From Neisseria sp. MVDL19-042950 (lineage in GTDB: Bacteria > Pseudomonadota > Gammaproteobacteria > Burkholderiales > Neisseriaceae): a stretch of 64,000 nt of DNA. How positions within the stretch are numbered: the first letter of the stretch is position 1; the number at the start of each line of letters is the position of its first letter. The DNA is taken from contig NZ_JAUKWH010000012.1 of the NCBI RefSeq assembly GCF_030504625.1, positions 1 to 64,000 of the forward strand, read 5' to 3'. Below are positions 1 through 9,416 of the stretch, piece by piece. The notes beneath the pieces were generated by a model. The model saw nothing but the letters and a program-made list of their open reading frames with translations, did not search any database and was not told the origin of the DNA. A program made the translations under genes and the position numbers.

Positions 1-50
1 GCAATTTCCTATCCTAAGCTTTAAAGTTTTGGGTAAAAATTCAATAGAAG

Positions 51-125
<75 letters not shown>

Positions 126-137
126 GGATTATACATA

Positions 138-211
138 TGGAGCGGGTGAAGGGAATCGAACCCTCACCGTAAGCTTGGAAGGCTTCTGCTCTACCATTGA
201 GCTACACCCGC
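138..211 (-). tRNA. tRNA-Gly (TCC)
   Basis: Minus-strand cloverleaf with acceptor arms GCGGGTG and CACCCGC, D-arm GTAGCTCAATGGTAGAGC, anticodon loop CTTCCAA (anticodon TCC, glycine) and T-arm GGTTCGATTCC. CCA is encoded. It lies 12 nt upstream of tRNA-Thr and 38 nt downstream of tRNA-Tyr in one transcription unit. Confidence 0.97.
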
Positions 212-249
212 ATACTTACCGTAATCTCTGCTCCAAGTAAGATTGGATT

Positions 250-333
250 TGGTGGAGGGAGAAGGATTCGAACCTTCGAAGCTTTCGCAACAGATTTACA
301 GTCTGCCCCCTTTGACCGCTCGGGAATCCCTCC
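250..333 (-). tRNA. tRNA-Tyr (GTA)
   Basis: Minus-strand class II tRNA with a long variable arm. Acceptor arms are GGAGGGA and TCCCTCC, the anticodon loop is CTGTAAA (anticodon GTA, tyrosine), the T-arm contains GGTTCGAATCC, and CCA is encoded. It is the first tRNA of the Tyr-Gly-Thr cluster and sits directly behind a strong promoter. Confidence 0.97.
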
Positions 334-347
334 AAAAGAGAAACGCA

Positions 348-376
348 ATCTTAGATAGTTCTCTAAAATACGTCAA
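348..376 (-). promoter_or_regulatory. promoter of the Tyr-Gly-Thr tRNA cluster
   Basis: On the minus strand TTGACG (371-376) is followed after exactly 17 nt by TAAGAT (348-353), a near-consensus sigma-70 promoter ending about 15 nt before the tRNA-Tyr 5' end. This is read from the sequence only. Confidence 0.75.
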
Positions 377-431
377 GCTGCTTTTGTTGTTTTTTTAATA
401 TTTTTTTTTAACACAATCATTTTAAATGATT

Positions 432-722
<291 letters not shown>

Positions 723-797
723 TTATAGCACACACTATTTCAGACACTTCGGCTCCATAACATCCATACACACTATAAATTTCATTATCAAATTCAC

Positions 798-827
798 AGG
801 CCGTCTGAAATTTGCTTCAGACGGCCT
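798..827 (-). terminator. DUS-pair hairpin terminator after the FadL-like gene
   Basis: Inverted DUS copies (AGGCCGTCTGAA and its complement) with a 6-nt loop lie downstream of the minus-strand outer-membrane gene ending at 865. Confidence 0.7.
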
Positions 828-864
828 ACATTATTTATAAAACTTACTTAATAATAATCTCGTT

Positions 865-2271
865 TTAAAATTTATAGTTATATTGCACCCCTACAATGTG
901 CGCATGGCTTTTGAATCGCGCAAAAGAAGAGACATTACTATCAACTGTATTAACTTCGGCATTGGAAGATTTTGCTTGCACATTTGCTTTGGCATTTTGC
1001 ACATGAATATAGCTGTAAGCGGCATTAATACTATGCTTTTTAGCAAAATCATATTTACCGCCCAAAGAATACCAGATACGGTTGTTATCAGGCATAGTTA
1101 CCAAACGATCGGTAGCATTTCGCACTGGTGATTGATCATAAGCCATGCCAAATCGAAATTGCAACGGATCACTATACTGATAGGTTGCGCCTAAAGCTAC
1201 TTTATAAGTATCCCGCCAATTAGGTGTTATAACAGTTTGATTCGAAGGCTGCCCACTTACTGTACGCTTAGCATTTTCAAAATTCAACTCTGCTCGGCTG
1301 AAACGCGAATGACGCGTCCATGTTACATCACCGAAAAGATTCCATTTTTGCGAGGCTTGATACATACCATGCAAAGATAGGGACTCTGGCGTTGTAATCT
1401 TTAAATTGGCTTTTTCATGAGGAACATAACCCAAACCGCCCTCTGCAATGGTCTTGCCAATCCGTCCTGCATAAATTTGTTTTGCAGCAGCACCATCTGC
1501 AGTCCAATCTGCCGTTCCTTCCAAGTTATGTTTTACCCGAGAACGGTAATTAACACCTACACGAGTACGATCATTGATATCCCACATCCATGCCAAATGA
1601 TAACCATACCCCCAATCTTTCCCCTTTACTTCGGCATGGCCATCCATTAAACCGACACCATTAGGATCAATAGGCATACTGGGGCGAAGAGATGCAGCCC
1701 AATCCGCATATTTACGCAATCCCGCGGTACTGTACTGTGCAATAGCACCTACTGCGACCGAATGTTTTTCATTTAATTTAAAGGCAATGGCCGGTTCAAC
1801 AGCAATAGTTGTAAGTTCGGTTTTATTTAAGTTATAACGCAACGCTGAATCAGCTGCATATTCGGTTTTTGAACCAAATGGTACATACACTCCCAAACCG
1901 GCTGTTACATTATCATTAACTTTATATGCACCATAAAGATGGGGAGCAAAAACAAGATCTTTAGCAATTTTGCCACTACTACTGCTGTTGGCGACCGTTG
2001 TACCGCCATTATATTTAGCTTTACCTTCACTGTATTTCACGCTTGGAGAAACCAGATTTAATGAGGCAGAAATTTCATGCCCATCCAATTTCGTTAAACC
2101 GGCCGGATTATAAAATAATATAGAAGCGTCTGATGCTTCAGCAGCAGATGAATTTGCTGTTCCCTGTGCAGCTACGGATTGTGTACCAAAATGATAACCG
2201 GATGCTTGGGCTGTTTGAACAGCTAACGCCGTACTAACAAATAAAACGAGATAACGAAATGTGTGTTTCAT
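865..2271 (-). CDS. FadL/OmpP1/TodX-family outer-membrane transporter
   Basis: A 468-residue outer-membrane beta-barrel of the FadL family, which takes up long-chain fatty acids or other hydrophobic compounds. A signal peptide of about 23 residues ends at AQA, the mature N-terminus SGYHFGTQS resembles the FadL hatch domain, and the family motif FYNPAGLTKL follows. The C-terminus VGVQYNYKF ends in phenylalanine, as expected for BAM-inserted barrels. Length fits the family (430-470). It corresponds to the conserved FadL-like protein of pathogenic Neisseria. It is transcribed alone, with a DUS hairpin behind it. Substrate is not predictable from sequence. Confidence 0.93.
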   Translation of the reverse strand: MKHTFRYLVLFVSTALAVQTAQASGYHFGTQSVAAQGTANSSAAEASDASILFYNPAGLTKLDGHEISASLNLVSPSVKYSEGKAKYNGGTTVANSSSSGKIAKDLVFAPHLYGAYKVNDNVTAGLGVYVPFGSKTEYAADSALRYNLNKTELTTIAVEPAIAFKLNEKHSVAVGAIAQYSTAGLRKYADWAASLRPSMPIDPNGVGLMDGHAEVKGKDWGYGYHLAWMWDINDRTRVGVNYRSRVKHNLEGTADWTADGAAAKQIYAGRIGKTIAEGGLGYVPHEKANLKITTPESLSLHGMYQASQKWNLFGDVTWTRHSRFSRAELNFENAKRTVSGQPSNQTVITPNWRDTYKVALGATYQYSDPLQFRFGMAYDQSPVRNATDRLVTMPDNNRIWYSLGGKYDFAKKHSINAAYSYIHVQNAKANVQAKSSNAEVNTVDSNVSSFARFKSHAHIVGVQYNYKF

Positions 2272-2519
2272 ATAATCAAAACTTAGGTAAAAAGTGAGGA
2301 ATATTCATTCAAAAGGCTGCCTAAAAGCAGCCTATGAACACTAAAATATTTAATCAACATTTAGTACATATACTCAATTTTACAATACTTCACTTTAATA
2401 GTTGTAATATTTTTTATTAGCAACAACCTTACTGTGCAAAATATGTTGCTTTTTAAGCCTATTTTCCAATTTTGCTAACAAAGTTGGATTTTATTGCTTT
2501 CAAGTAACCCATATAAAAA

Positions 2520-2549
2520 GGCCGTCTGAAAAAGCGTTTTCAGACGGCC
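2520..2549 (-). terminator. DUS-pair hairpin terminator after ntrX
   Basis: GGCCGTCTGAAAA and its inverted copy flank a 4-nt loop. On the minus strand the stem is followed by CTTTTTATA. It ends the def-to-ntrX operon. Confidence 0.85.
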
Positions 2550-2557
2550 CGATAAAT

Positions 2558-3850
2558 CTAACTTGATGGCTCATCCCCATTTTTATCCCCGCCTCTTCGG
2601 GAAAAATTAATGCCGAGTTGTTTAAGTTTACGATATAAGTGTGTACGCTCTAAACCTACTTTTTGCGCTACGCGACTCATATTGTGATTTTCTTGGACAA
2701 TATGGTATTCAAAATAACGGCGCTCCAACTCCTCGCGCAATTCACGCAACGGCATATTAAAGTTAAACCCTCCAACCATTTCGGAAACAGGCATCCGAGT
2801 CATTTGACCTAAAATATTATTAACCGCCTGTTCTTCCACTTCACTGTTGTCTGTGGTCAACGCAAGGTTTTTCACAACGCTGCGTAATTGTTCCAAATTA
2901 CCCGGCCAATCATATTGACGGAGGATATTCAATGCTGCCGTACTAAATTTGACCATGGGGATCTTTTGGGTTTCAGCCAATTCGGTCAGTATTTGGTTTA
3001 CCAAGAATACAATATCATCCGGTTGGCTGCGCAAAGGTGGAATTTGAATGGTAAAAGCAGAGAGTAAATCAATTAACTTAGCATCCAGCATGGTATTTTC
3101 AGCCGGATCAGTTTGCGGATGGCTGGTAGCGCATACGATACGTACATTATTACGCTCGGCTTTACTCAACAAAAAAGCAATGCCTTGCTGGATACTCTTA
3201 CTATATTGTGCAATATCACCCAGATACAGAATACCGCCAGTAGCCTTCTGCAACAATTCAATAGGGATATCGACGATATGTTCGGTTTTACCGGGTTCTA
3301 CCCATGGAGTACCGTTTTTATGGAAATAACGGGCCACTAATTCAAACGGAGAGCCGGGCTCACCACTCAATAAAACAGGCTTACTCTGCTTAACAGCAGC
3401 TTCCAATGTACGGTTAAGTTCTTGAATGGAGGGGCTATTACCTAACTTATCAAGTGACAAACCTGAAGCCGCCTGCATTTCACCATATTTTAAAGCACGA
3501 TCAACTGTACTTAAAAGCTTCTGTAATGCAATCGGTTTTTCCAAAAAGTCTAATGCACCGATTTTAGTGGCTTCGACCGCAGTATCAATACTGGCATGTC
3601 CGCTCATCATTACCACAGGCATGTTGAGCTGACCGTTTTTAGCCCACTCTTTCAAAAGGGTAATACCGTCACAATCAGGCATCCATATATCAAGCAGCAC
3701 CATTGCAGGGCGTGTTTGATGGCGAAGTTGGCGGGCTTCTTCGGCATTCTCGGCAAGTGTTACTGTGTAGCCTTCATCTTGAAGGATTTCCGATAATAAA
3801 TCACGGATACCAACTTCATCATCTACGATTAAAATATCACTACTGCGCAT
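2558..3850 (-). CDS. ntrX: NtrX-type response regulator with degenerate AAA+ domain
   Basis: A 430-residue response regulator paired with NtrY. The receiver domain (about 1-120) has the acidic pair at D10-D11, phospho-acceptor D54 and K105. A central region (about 135-365) aligns with sigma-54 activators, but the Walker A segment reads GEPGSPFE (163-170) without the GK pair, and no GAFTGA loop is visible, so ATPase and sigma-54 contact functions look lost. The C-terminal Fis-type helix-turn-helix (about 390-417, NHNMSRVAQKVGLERTHLYR) is intact. Neisseria are known to lack functional RpoN, and gonococcal NtrYX has been linked to respiratory gene control. It overlaps ntrY by 11 nt. Direct DNA-binding regulation is therefore the likely mode. 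Confidence 0.93.
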   Translation of the reverse strand: MRSSDILIVDDEVGIRDLLSEILQDEGYTVTLAENAEEARQLRHQTRPAMVLLDIWMPDCDGITLLKEWAKNGQLNMPVVMMSGHASIDTAVEATKIGALDFLEKPIALQKLLSTVDRALKYGEMQAASGLSLDKLGNSPSIQELNRTLEAAVKQSKPVLLSGEPGSPFELVARYFHKNGTPWVEPGKTEHIVDIPIELLQKATGGILYLGDIAQYSKSIQQGIAFLLSKAERNNVRIVCATSHPQTDPAENTMLDAKLIDLLSAFTIQIPPLRSQPDDIVFLVNQILTELAETQKIPMVKFSTAALNILRQYDWPGNLEQLRSVVKNLALTTDNSEVEEQAVNNILGQMTRMPVSEMVGGFNFNMPLRELREELERRYFEYHIVQENHNMSRVAQKVGLERTHLYRKLKQLGINFSRRGGDKNGDEPSS

Positions 3851-5966
3851 AAGCTTCTACCAGTTCGGGTAAGACTATTCTGACACACGCGCCGCCTTCC
3901 GCAGGATTACTCAAGCTGATCCGGCCGCCGTGCTCTTCAATGATTTTTTTCACCACCGGCAAGCCTAAACCTGTACCTGTAGGTTTGTCGGTTACATAAG
4001 GCTCGAATGCGTGATGCAGCATTTCTTTGCTGAAACTTTTACCGTTATTGCTAACGATTAAGACGGCCTGCCCGTCATCAGACTGCCGCGTATTCACTTG
4101 AACATGTGGTGAAGGCGCATCTTCCGCTGCTTCTGATGCATTTTTGAATATATTATGCAATACCTGCCTCATGGCAGTAGTATCGGCAGCGATGAAAATG
4201 GGTATATTACTCAAATCGGCGGTAAATGTACACTTACTGCCCTCATATAACAGCAAAACTTCTTCGACAATCTTGTTCAAATCATGCCGCTCCAATTTAA
4301 GCGAAGGGGCGCGGGCATAATTGCGGAAAGCTTCCACCATTTCTTTCAACGCAGCAACCTGTTTGATAATCGTATCGGTAGATCGGGTTAAAATCTGCGC
4401 ATCTTGCTCGGCGAGTTTATCATGCAATTTCCATGCCAATCTTTCCGCAGAAAGCTGAATAGGTGTGAGCGGATTGCGGATTTCATGCGCCAACCGCTTA
4501 GCCACTTCCCCCCATGCGGCTTCTTTTTGGGCGCGCACCAATGCGGTAATATCGTCAAACACCATCACAATGCCGTTATCGTTATCATCAGGTAACAACG
4601 TTGCTTTTGCCAGCAGAATACGGGCATCATCAGGAGCCGCATAGCTAAGCTGAACGGGTTTGTCGGCCAACGCCGTATCCACGATTGCAGCAAAAGTTTC
4701 GGCCAGCACCGCTTGCTGTGGTTCCTGCTTCGGCCAATCATACCAGTTACTGCCAATCAAATTTTCCAAAGTAATGCCCAAAATACGCTCGGCACTCTTA
4801 TTATAAGTTTTCAGACGGCCTGTATCATCTAAGGTGATCACGCCGGTAGTCAAACTTTCCAGCACACACTCTAAATAATGGCGCGCCGCTTCTTGTTGCT
4901 GGCGGTTTCGCTCAGACGCTGCTTGTGCGATGCCAAGCTGTTCGGTCATATGATTAAACAGATGAGTCAACCGGCCAAACTCATCATTACGGAAAATCGG
5001 CCGCTTTTGCGAAAAATCGCCTTGCGCTACCGCGCGGGCTCCCTCGGCTAATGACAAAACCGGTTCGACAAAACGACGTGCGAAATATAAAGCCATTACC
5101 AATGCCAGCATGATTGCCAACAGCGTTGCCACCAGTAACGTAACCAAGAAGAATGTCTGCAAACCTTGTTTGGCGTAACTTAATTCAGCATATTTAGCCC
5201 GCGCCGCTTCAATCAGCGTGGCATCTTTTGCTACATTTTCAGGAATAGGTTGTCTGAAAAACAGCGCACGGCGTTGGTTTTGCCGACTATCCAACATCAA
5301 CCAGCCTTGCGCATAGAGAATATTGTTCAGATTTTCTATATCGCGGGCAGATCCTGATTGCTCAAGCACTTCACGGGTAGCATCATCCAACACCGGCGGA
5401 GGCAATTTGCGCGGATTACGTACGACATTGCTTCTTTTACTATTGAAATCATAAATGGCAAGCTGAGTGAATTCTTTAGCATGTGGTGAAGACGTTAAGG
5501 CTTTATGCAGACTGTTGCCTAAAGATGCGGTACTAATCAAATCTACCTGAATCGGTGTAGCATTGCGCACTGCATTATCCAAAGCCAGATTCAAAGCGGA
5601 CTTACTCAGATTCAAACCGCGCTCAAGCGCCTCGTGTGTATCGTTTCCAAACCAAGAGTTGATGCTATTAGAAATAAACTGTGCCGACACACCGAAAAGA
5701 AACAATCCCGGCAGAACCGCTACCAATGTGAACATTCCGGCCAAACGGCGGGCAATTTGCGAACCGAAAATCCGGCGACGGCTGTCACGCAGCAAAAGCC
5801 ACAGATAACGCAACAATACTGCCAACAATAAACCGATTAATACGGCACACGCTGCAATAATCCACCAGAAATAATCACCCAAGCTGCTGGTATAACCGGT
5901 TGCGACGGTAAGCGTGTAGAGAAAAACTACTGCGAGCAGGCCGGCAACAAGGAGAAAAGACCGCAT
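3840..5966 (-). CDS. ntrY: NtrY-type membrane sensor histidine kinase
   Basis: A 708-residue inner-membrane sensor kinase. Hydrophobic segments near residues 5-25, 35-60, 75-100 and 275-300 frame a periplasmic region. Next come HAMP (about 300-350), PAS (about 370-470), a HisKA motif with phospho-acceptor His494 in AHEIRNPLTPIQLSAERL, and a HATPase_c domain ending in a GTGLGLPVVKKIIEEHGG box. The architecture matches NtrY. It starts 5 nt after the DUF4390 gene and overlaps ntrX, so the three are cotranscribed. In Neisseria the NtrYX pair is associated with respiratory gene control rather than classical nitrogen regulation. Confidence 0.94.
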   Translation of the reverse strand: MRSFLLVAGLLAVVFLYTLTVATGYTSSLGDYFWWIIAACAVLIGLLLAVLLRYLWLLLRDSRRRIFGSQIARRLAGMFTLVAVLPGLFLFGVSAQFISNSINSWFGNDTHEALERGLNLSKSALNLALDNAVRNATPIQVDLISTASLGNSLHKALTSSPHAKEFTQLAIYDFNSKRSNVVRNPRKLPPPVLDDATREVLEQSGSARDIENLNNILYAQGWLMLDSRQNQRRALFFRQPIPENVAKDATLIEAARAKYAELSYAKQGLQTFFLVTLLVATLLAIMLALVMALYFARRFVEPVLSLAEGARAVAQGDFSQKRPIFRNDEFGRLTHLFNHMTEQLGIAQAASERNRQQQEAARHYLECVLESLTTGVITLDDTGRLKTYNKSAERILGITLENLIGSNWYDWPKQEPQQAVLAETFAAIVDTALADKPVQLSYAAPDDARILLAKATLLPDDNDNGIVMVFDDITALVRAQKEAAWGEVAKRLAHEIRNPLTPIQLSAERLAWKLHDKLAEQDAQILTRSTDTIIKQVAALKEMVEAFRNYARAPSLKLERHDLNKIVEEVLLLYEGSKCTFTADLSNIPIFIAADTTAMRQVLHNIFKNASEAAEDAPSPHVQVNTRQSDDGQAVLIVSNNGKSFSKEMLHHAFEPYVTDKPTGTGLGLPVVKKIIEEHGGRISLSNPAEGGACVRIVLPELVEAYAQ

Positions 5967-5971
5967 AAGGC

Positions 5972-6565
5972 TTACTCCTTCGAGATATCCAAAGGTTTCC
6001 AGCCCGAATCAAGCTGCCAGCTTTTTGAAGTCAATGCATTGATTTGAAAAGGCTTCGGCAATTGTGAAGTACTTAGCTCCAAGCGGATTTCAGCCTTAGC
6101 TTCGGTGGCGGGCACCCCTCTCAGCGTACCGCCGCCCAATACTTTCCAATTGGCGATCGCTCCGATACCGCGCAAAGCCGTTTCGAGCGAATTGTATTCG
6201 GTAGAAAATGTGCCGACCGTTACGCGGTAACGGTTGGTTAACGGATGATATGACAATTTGTACTGTATGGAATTATCGTTGCCGACAATTTGACCAAGTT
6301 TGAAACGGTAAGCAGCTACCGTTGGTGCAGAAAGCTGGTAACTCAACGTGAAATTCAACGGCACCCCTTGGGAAAGTACTTCTTTAAGCTGATCAGGCAA
6401 ATTAATTTGAAAGCGGCTGCTAACCGACAACTGGCCCGACGATGTGAGTTTAGCCTGCGCACGGGTTGCACTGATGCCTTCTGCGGCCGTCTGAAAAGAC
6501 ACGGCCAGCAAAATAGGCAACAGCAGCAATCTACTGTTTCTGAATAAGCGCGTAATAAAAGCCAT
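5972..6565 (-). CDS. DUF4390-family exported protein
   Basis: About 197 residues with an N-terminal hydrophobic signal segment (LLLLPILLAVSFQTAAEG) and no further membrane segment. The rest is beta-rich and matches the DUF4390 proteins that precede ntrY in betaproteobacteria. I chose the ATG at 6565 (MAFITRLFRNSR) because it places the signal sequence at the N-terminus. The gene then overlaps the end of rsmB by 35 nt in another frame. A start at 6619 would add 18 residues ahead of the signal. The function is unknown. Its fixed place next to ntrY suggests a periplasmic accessory to the sensor, which is inference. Confidence 0.85.
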   Translation of the reverse strand: MAFITRLFRNSRLLLLPILLAVSFQTAAEGISATRAQAKLTSSGQLSVSSRFQINLPDQLKEVLSQGVPLNFTLSYQLSAPTVAAYRFKLGQIVGNDNSIQYKLSYHPLTNRYRVTVGTFSTEYNSLETALRGIGAIANWKVLGGGTLRGVPATEAKAEIRLELSTSQLPKPFQINALTSKSWQLDSGWKPLDISKE

Positions 6566-7790
6566 CTTGGTGTTTATTCGGTAAAAGCACATGTGTTTCC
6601 AAACATTTGGCATCAACATGGCGGTTTAAAAATTTCTGTAATTGTTGTTCGTTTTCTTCCACAAAAATAGAACAAGTCGCCAACAGCATCCTGCCGTTTT
6701 TCGTCAAGGTATGCCAGAGTGCGTCTAACAGGGCTTCCTGCTGACGGGCCGTTTTGGCTGCATCGCCCGGACGGCGTAACCATTTGATATCGGGATTTCG
6801 CCGTACAACACCGGAAGCCGTACAAGGCACATCGGCTAAAATGGCATCAAACGGTTTTCCATCATACCATGCACCCAAGTTTTGCGCGTCGGCACAGCTC
6901 AAAGAGGCCGTCTGAAAACCCAAGCGATCAAGGTTGCTTTGCACTCGGGCAAGGCGGGTTTCATCAATATCCAATGCCGTAACATGACAGTCGGCCAACT
7001 CTAAAATATGGCCTGTTTTTCCGCCGGGTGCTGCGCAAGCATCAAGAATCCGCTCGCCGTTTTGCGGATTCAAAAGATAAGCAGCCTGCTGCGCACCGAA
7101 ATCTTGTACGGAGACGAGGCCGTCTGAAAAACCGGGCAGTTTCCCAACCGGCACAGGCTCCAGCAACGTTACTGCATAATCATCCAATGCCTTGGCCTCA
7201 ATGCCGACAGCATTCAAAACCGCCAAATAACTTTCAGCATTACCTCGGCGGCGGTTAACGCGCAGGGTCATCGGTGGATGTTGTTGCAACACAGCGGCAA
7301 TATTGTGCCAATGTTTCGGATAATGGCTTTGCAGATAATCTATCCACCATTCAGGAAGATTATGCTTGGCTGTTGCATTTTTGTTACACAAAGCCGTCAA
7401 TTTTTCACGTTCGCGTAAAAAGCGACGCAAAATAGCATTGGCAAACGAGCGGTATTGCCCCTTCCCTATTTTTGCAATGGCATCCACCGCTTCGTTTACA
7501 ACAGCATGGGGCGCATTGCGGGTGTAATGCAGTTGGTACAGCGCTGCCAACAATAAACTTTCAAGCTGTGGATCGGTAATCGGTTTATTGAGCATTTTGC
7601 CAAGCATAAAACGCAAACTGCCGCCGTAACGCTGGCAACCATAGGCAATATCTTGCAACGTACCGCTTTCCTGCGAGCTCAGATCGGGACACCTGTCTCG
7701 GATTTCAGCCAATACGTCTTGCAAATTCCGACCGGCAGCAACTGCGGCAACGCTTTCTGCGGCAAGCTTTTGCGCCAGCGCCATACTCAT
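6531..7790 (-). CDS. rsmB: 16S rRNA (cytosine-967-C5)-methyltransferase RsmB
   Basis: A 419-residue SAM-dependent methyltransferase that makes m5C967 in 16S rRNA. The N-terminal NusB-like domain (about 1-135) is followed by a Rossmann methyltransferase with the SAM motif LDACAAPGGKTGHILE, the motif IV cysteine in DVPCTASGVVRRNPDIKW and the catalytic cysteine in LLATCSIFVEENEQQ. Length fits the family. Its ATG overlaps the fmt stop by 4 nt (ATGA), indicating translational coupling. The 3' end overlaps the next gene. Confidence 0.96.
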   Translation of the reverse strand: MSMALAQKLAAESVAAVAAGRNLQDVLAEIRDRCPDLSSQESGTLQDIAYGCQRYGGSLRFMLGKMLNKPITDPQLESLLLAALYQLHYTRNAPHAVVNEAVDAIAKIGKGQYRSFANAILRRFLREREKLTALCNKNATAKHNLPEWWIDYLQSHYPKHWHNIAAVLQQHPPMTLRVNRRRGNAESYLAVLNAVGIEAKALDDYAVTLLEPVPVGKLPGFSDGLVSVQDFGAQQAAYLLNPQNGERILDACAAPGGKTGHILELADCHVTALDIDETRLARVQSNLDRLGFQTASLSCADAQNLGAWYDGKPFDAILADVPCTASGVVRRNPDIKWLRRPGDAAKTARQQEALLDALWHTLTKNGRMLLATCSIFVEENEQQLQKFLNRHVDAKCLETHVLLPNKHQDGFYYALIQKQ

Positions 7791-8710
7791 AAAAAAGTTC
7801 CTTCTTCAATTCGGTTTCCGGCAGCAAAAGCCGCCACTGCCATCCGTTTGCTGCCGGCAGGCTGCAATTCTGTAATACGCAAGGCTTTTTCTCCGCAAGC
7901 TACCACCAGGCCGTCTGAATTACATGACAACACTTCTCCAGCCTTACCGTTTTGCGATACCACTTCCGCTTGCCAGATTTTCATCGGTTTACCTTGATAC
8001 TCCGTCCAAGCTGCCGGAACGGGATTGAAAGCACGAATTTTGCGTTCGATGGTTTCGGCAGATTCGTTCCAATTGATTCTTGCCTCTTCTTTGCTTAATT
8101 TTTGTGCATAAGTTACGCCGTTTTCAGGCTGTGGTACGCTTTTCAGACGGCCTCTCTGTTGAAGTTGTTGCAAATCAGCAACAATCGCTCGTGCTCCCAA
8201 TTCGGCCAATGCATCATGCACATTTTGAGCCGTATCCGTTTTCTGAATCACATAACGATGCTCGCTAACCACACCTCCCGTGTCCAATCCGGCATCCATT
8301 TGCATGATACACACGCCGGTTTCTGCGTCGCCTGCCTCAATCGCACGCTGGATGGGTGCCGCACCGCGCCAGCGCGGGAGCAAAGAAGCATGGATATTCA
8401 AACAGCCGTAGCGCGGGATATTTAAGACGGCCTCAGGCAGAATCAGCCCGTAGGCGGCCACGACCATCACGTCTGCATGCTGTTCGCGCAGCAATGCCTG
8501 TGCTTCTTCATGCCGCAACGAAGGCGGTTGGGCGACAGTCAGCCCCAACACTTGCGCCGCCTGCTTTACAGGGCTGGCCTGAAGCTGCATTCCCCGTCCT
8601 TTCGGACGGTCGGGCTGAGTTAACACCAGCGGAATTTCAAATCCAGCAGCGGCAATAGCTTCCAATGCGGAAGCTGCAAAATCGGGAGTTCCTGCAAAAA
8701 TAACTTTCAT
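7787..8710 (-). CDS. fmt: methionyl-tRNA formyltransferase
   Basis: A 307-residue cytoplasmic enzyme that formylates initiator Met-tRNA using 10-formyl-tetrahydrofolate. The N-terminal formyltransferase fold carries VIFAGTPDFAASALEA, the catalytic segment LNIHASLLPRWRGAAPIQRA and the folate-loop sequence MDAGLDTGG. The C-terminal OB-like domain starts near residue 210. It lies in the def-fmt-rsmB order and is separated from def by 26 nt holding a single DUS. Confidence 0.97.
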   Translation of the reverse strand: MKVIFAGTPDFAASALEAIAAAGFEIPLVLTQPDRPKGRGMQLQASPVKQAAQVLGLTVAQPPSLRHEEAQALLREQHADVMVVAAYGLILPEAVLNIPRYGCLNIHASLLPRWRGAAPIQRAIEAGDAETGVCIMQMDAGLDTGGVVSEHRYVIQKTDTAQNVHDALAELGARAIVADLQQLQQRGRLKSVPQPENGVTYAQKLSKEEARINWNESAETIERKIRAFNPVPAAWTEYQGKPMKIWQAEVVSQNGKAGEVLSCNSDGLVVACGEKALRITELQPAGSKRMAVAAFAAGNRIEEGTFL

Positions 8711-8736
8711 ATCAATACAATAGGCCGTCTGAAAAA

Positions 8737-9240
8737 TTACAGATTGTGCTTGGCACGCTTTTTCAATTTAGTTTTGATGCGGTTTTGCTTCAATGTGGAC
8801 AAATACTCCACAAACACTTTGCCTACCAAATGATCCAGTTCATGCTGAATACAGATCGCCAGCAACCCATCGGCCTCCAAAGTGAATTTTTGACCTTTTT
8901 CATCAAGGGCTTCCACAGTAACCCGCTCGGCACGGGTTACCGTATCGTAAATGCCCGGCACCGACAGGCAGCCTTCTTCATAAGTAGTTTGTCCATCTTT
9001 ATGGGTAATGATGGGATTAATGAACACACGAGGTTCATTTTGTTCTTCCGACAAGTCCATTACCACAACCCGCTCATGCACATTAACCTGCGTGGCAGCA
9101 AGGCCGATGCCGCGGGCTTCATACATGGTTTCAAACATATCGGCAACCAACGTCCGGATACGCTCGTCAATTTCTGCAACGGGCTTAGCAACGGTATGCA
9201 AACGCTCGTCGGGATACTGGAGAATATTCAATAAAGCCAT
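8737..9240 (-). CDS. def: peptide deformylase
   Basis: A 167-residue metalloenzyme removing the N-formyl group from nascent proteins. Motif 1 ([19 protein letters not shown]), motif 2 ([11 protein letters not shown], metal-binding Cys) and motif 3 ([12 protein letters not shown], metal-binding His pair and catalytic Glu) are all present. The frame is open to 9372, but the extra 44 residues are low-complexity and not family-like. ATG 9240 ([14 protein letters not shown]) is the normal start. It is first in the operon through ntrX and diverges from the LysM gene. Confidence 0.97.
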   Translation of the reverse strand: MALLNILQYPDERLHTVAKPVAEIDERIRTLVADMFETMYEARGIGLAATQVNVHERVVVMDLSEEQNEPRVFINPIITHKDGQTTYEEGCLSVPGIYDTVTRAERVTVEALDEKGQKFTLEADGLLAICIQHELDHLVGKVFVEYLSTLKQNRIKTKLKKRAKHNL

Positions 9241-9416
9241 AAAATTGTCTCGGTAATAACTGTTATGTGTGTTTAATGCTATGATGGTAGCAACATTCAA
9301 TGGTAAAATAATGTAGTTATTTTTTAGGATATATGAAGAGCTTAAAGTTAATTCATTAACTTGGAAGCTCAACCGTTAATTAACGCTAAATTGATTCGAT
9401 TTCAAGGGGAACGATC

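Noticed and set aside
9241-9372. 44-residue N-terminal extension of peptide deformylase
   Set aside because: AT-rich, not deformylase-like and in the divergent promoter region; ATG 9240 gives the normal family length.
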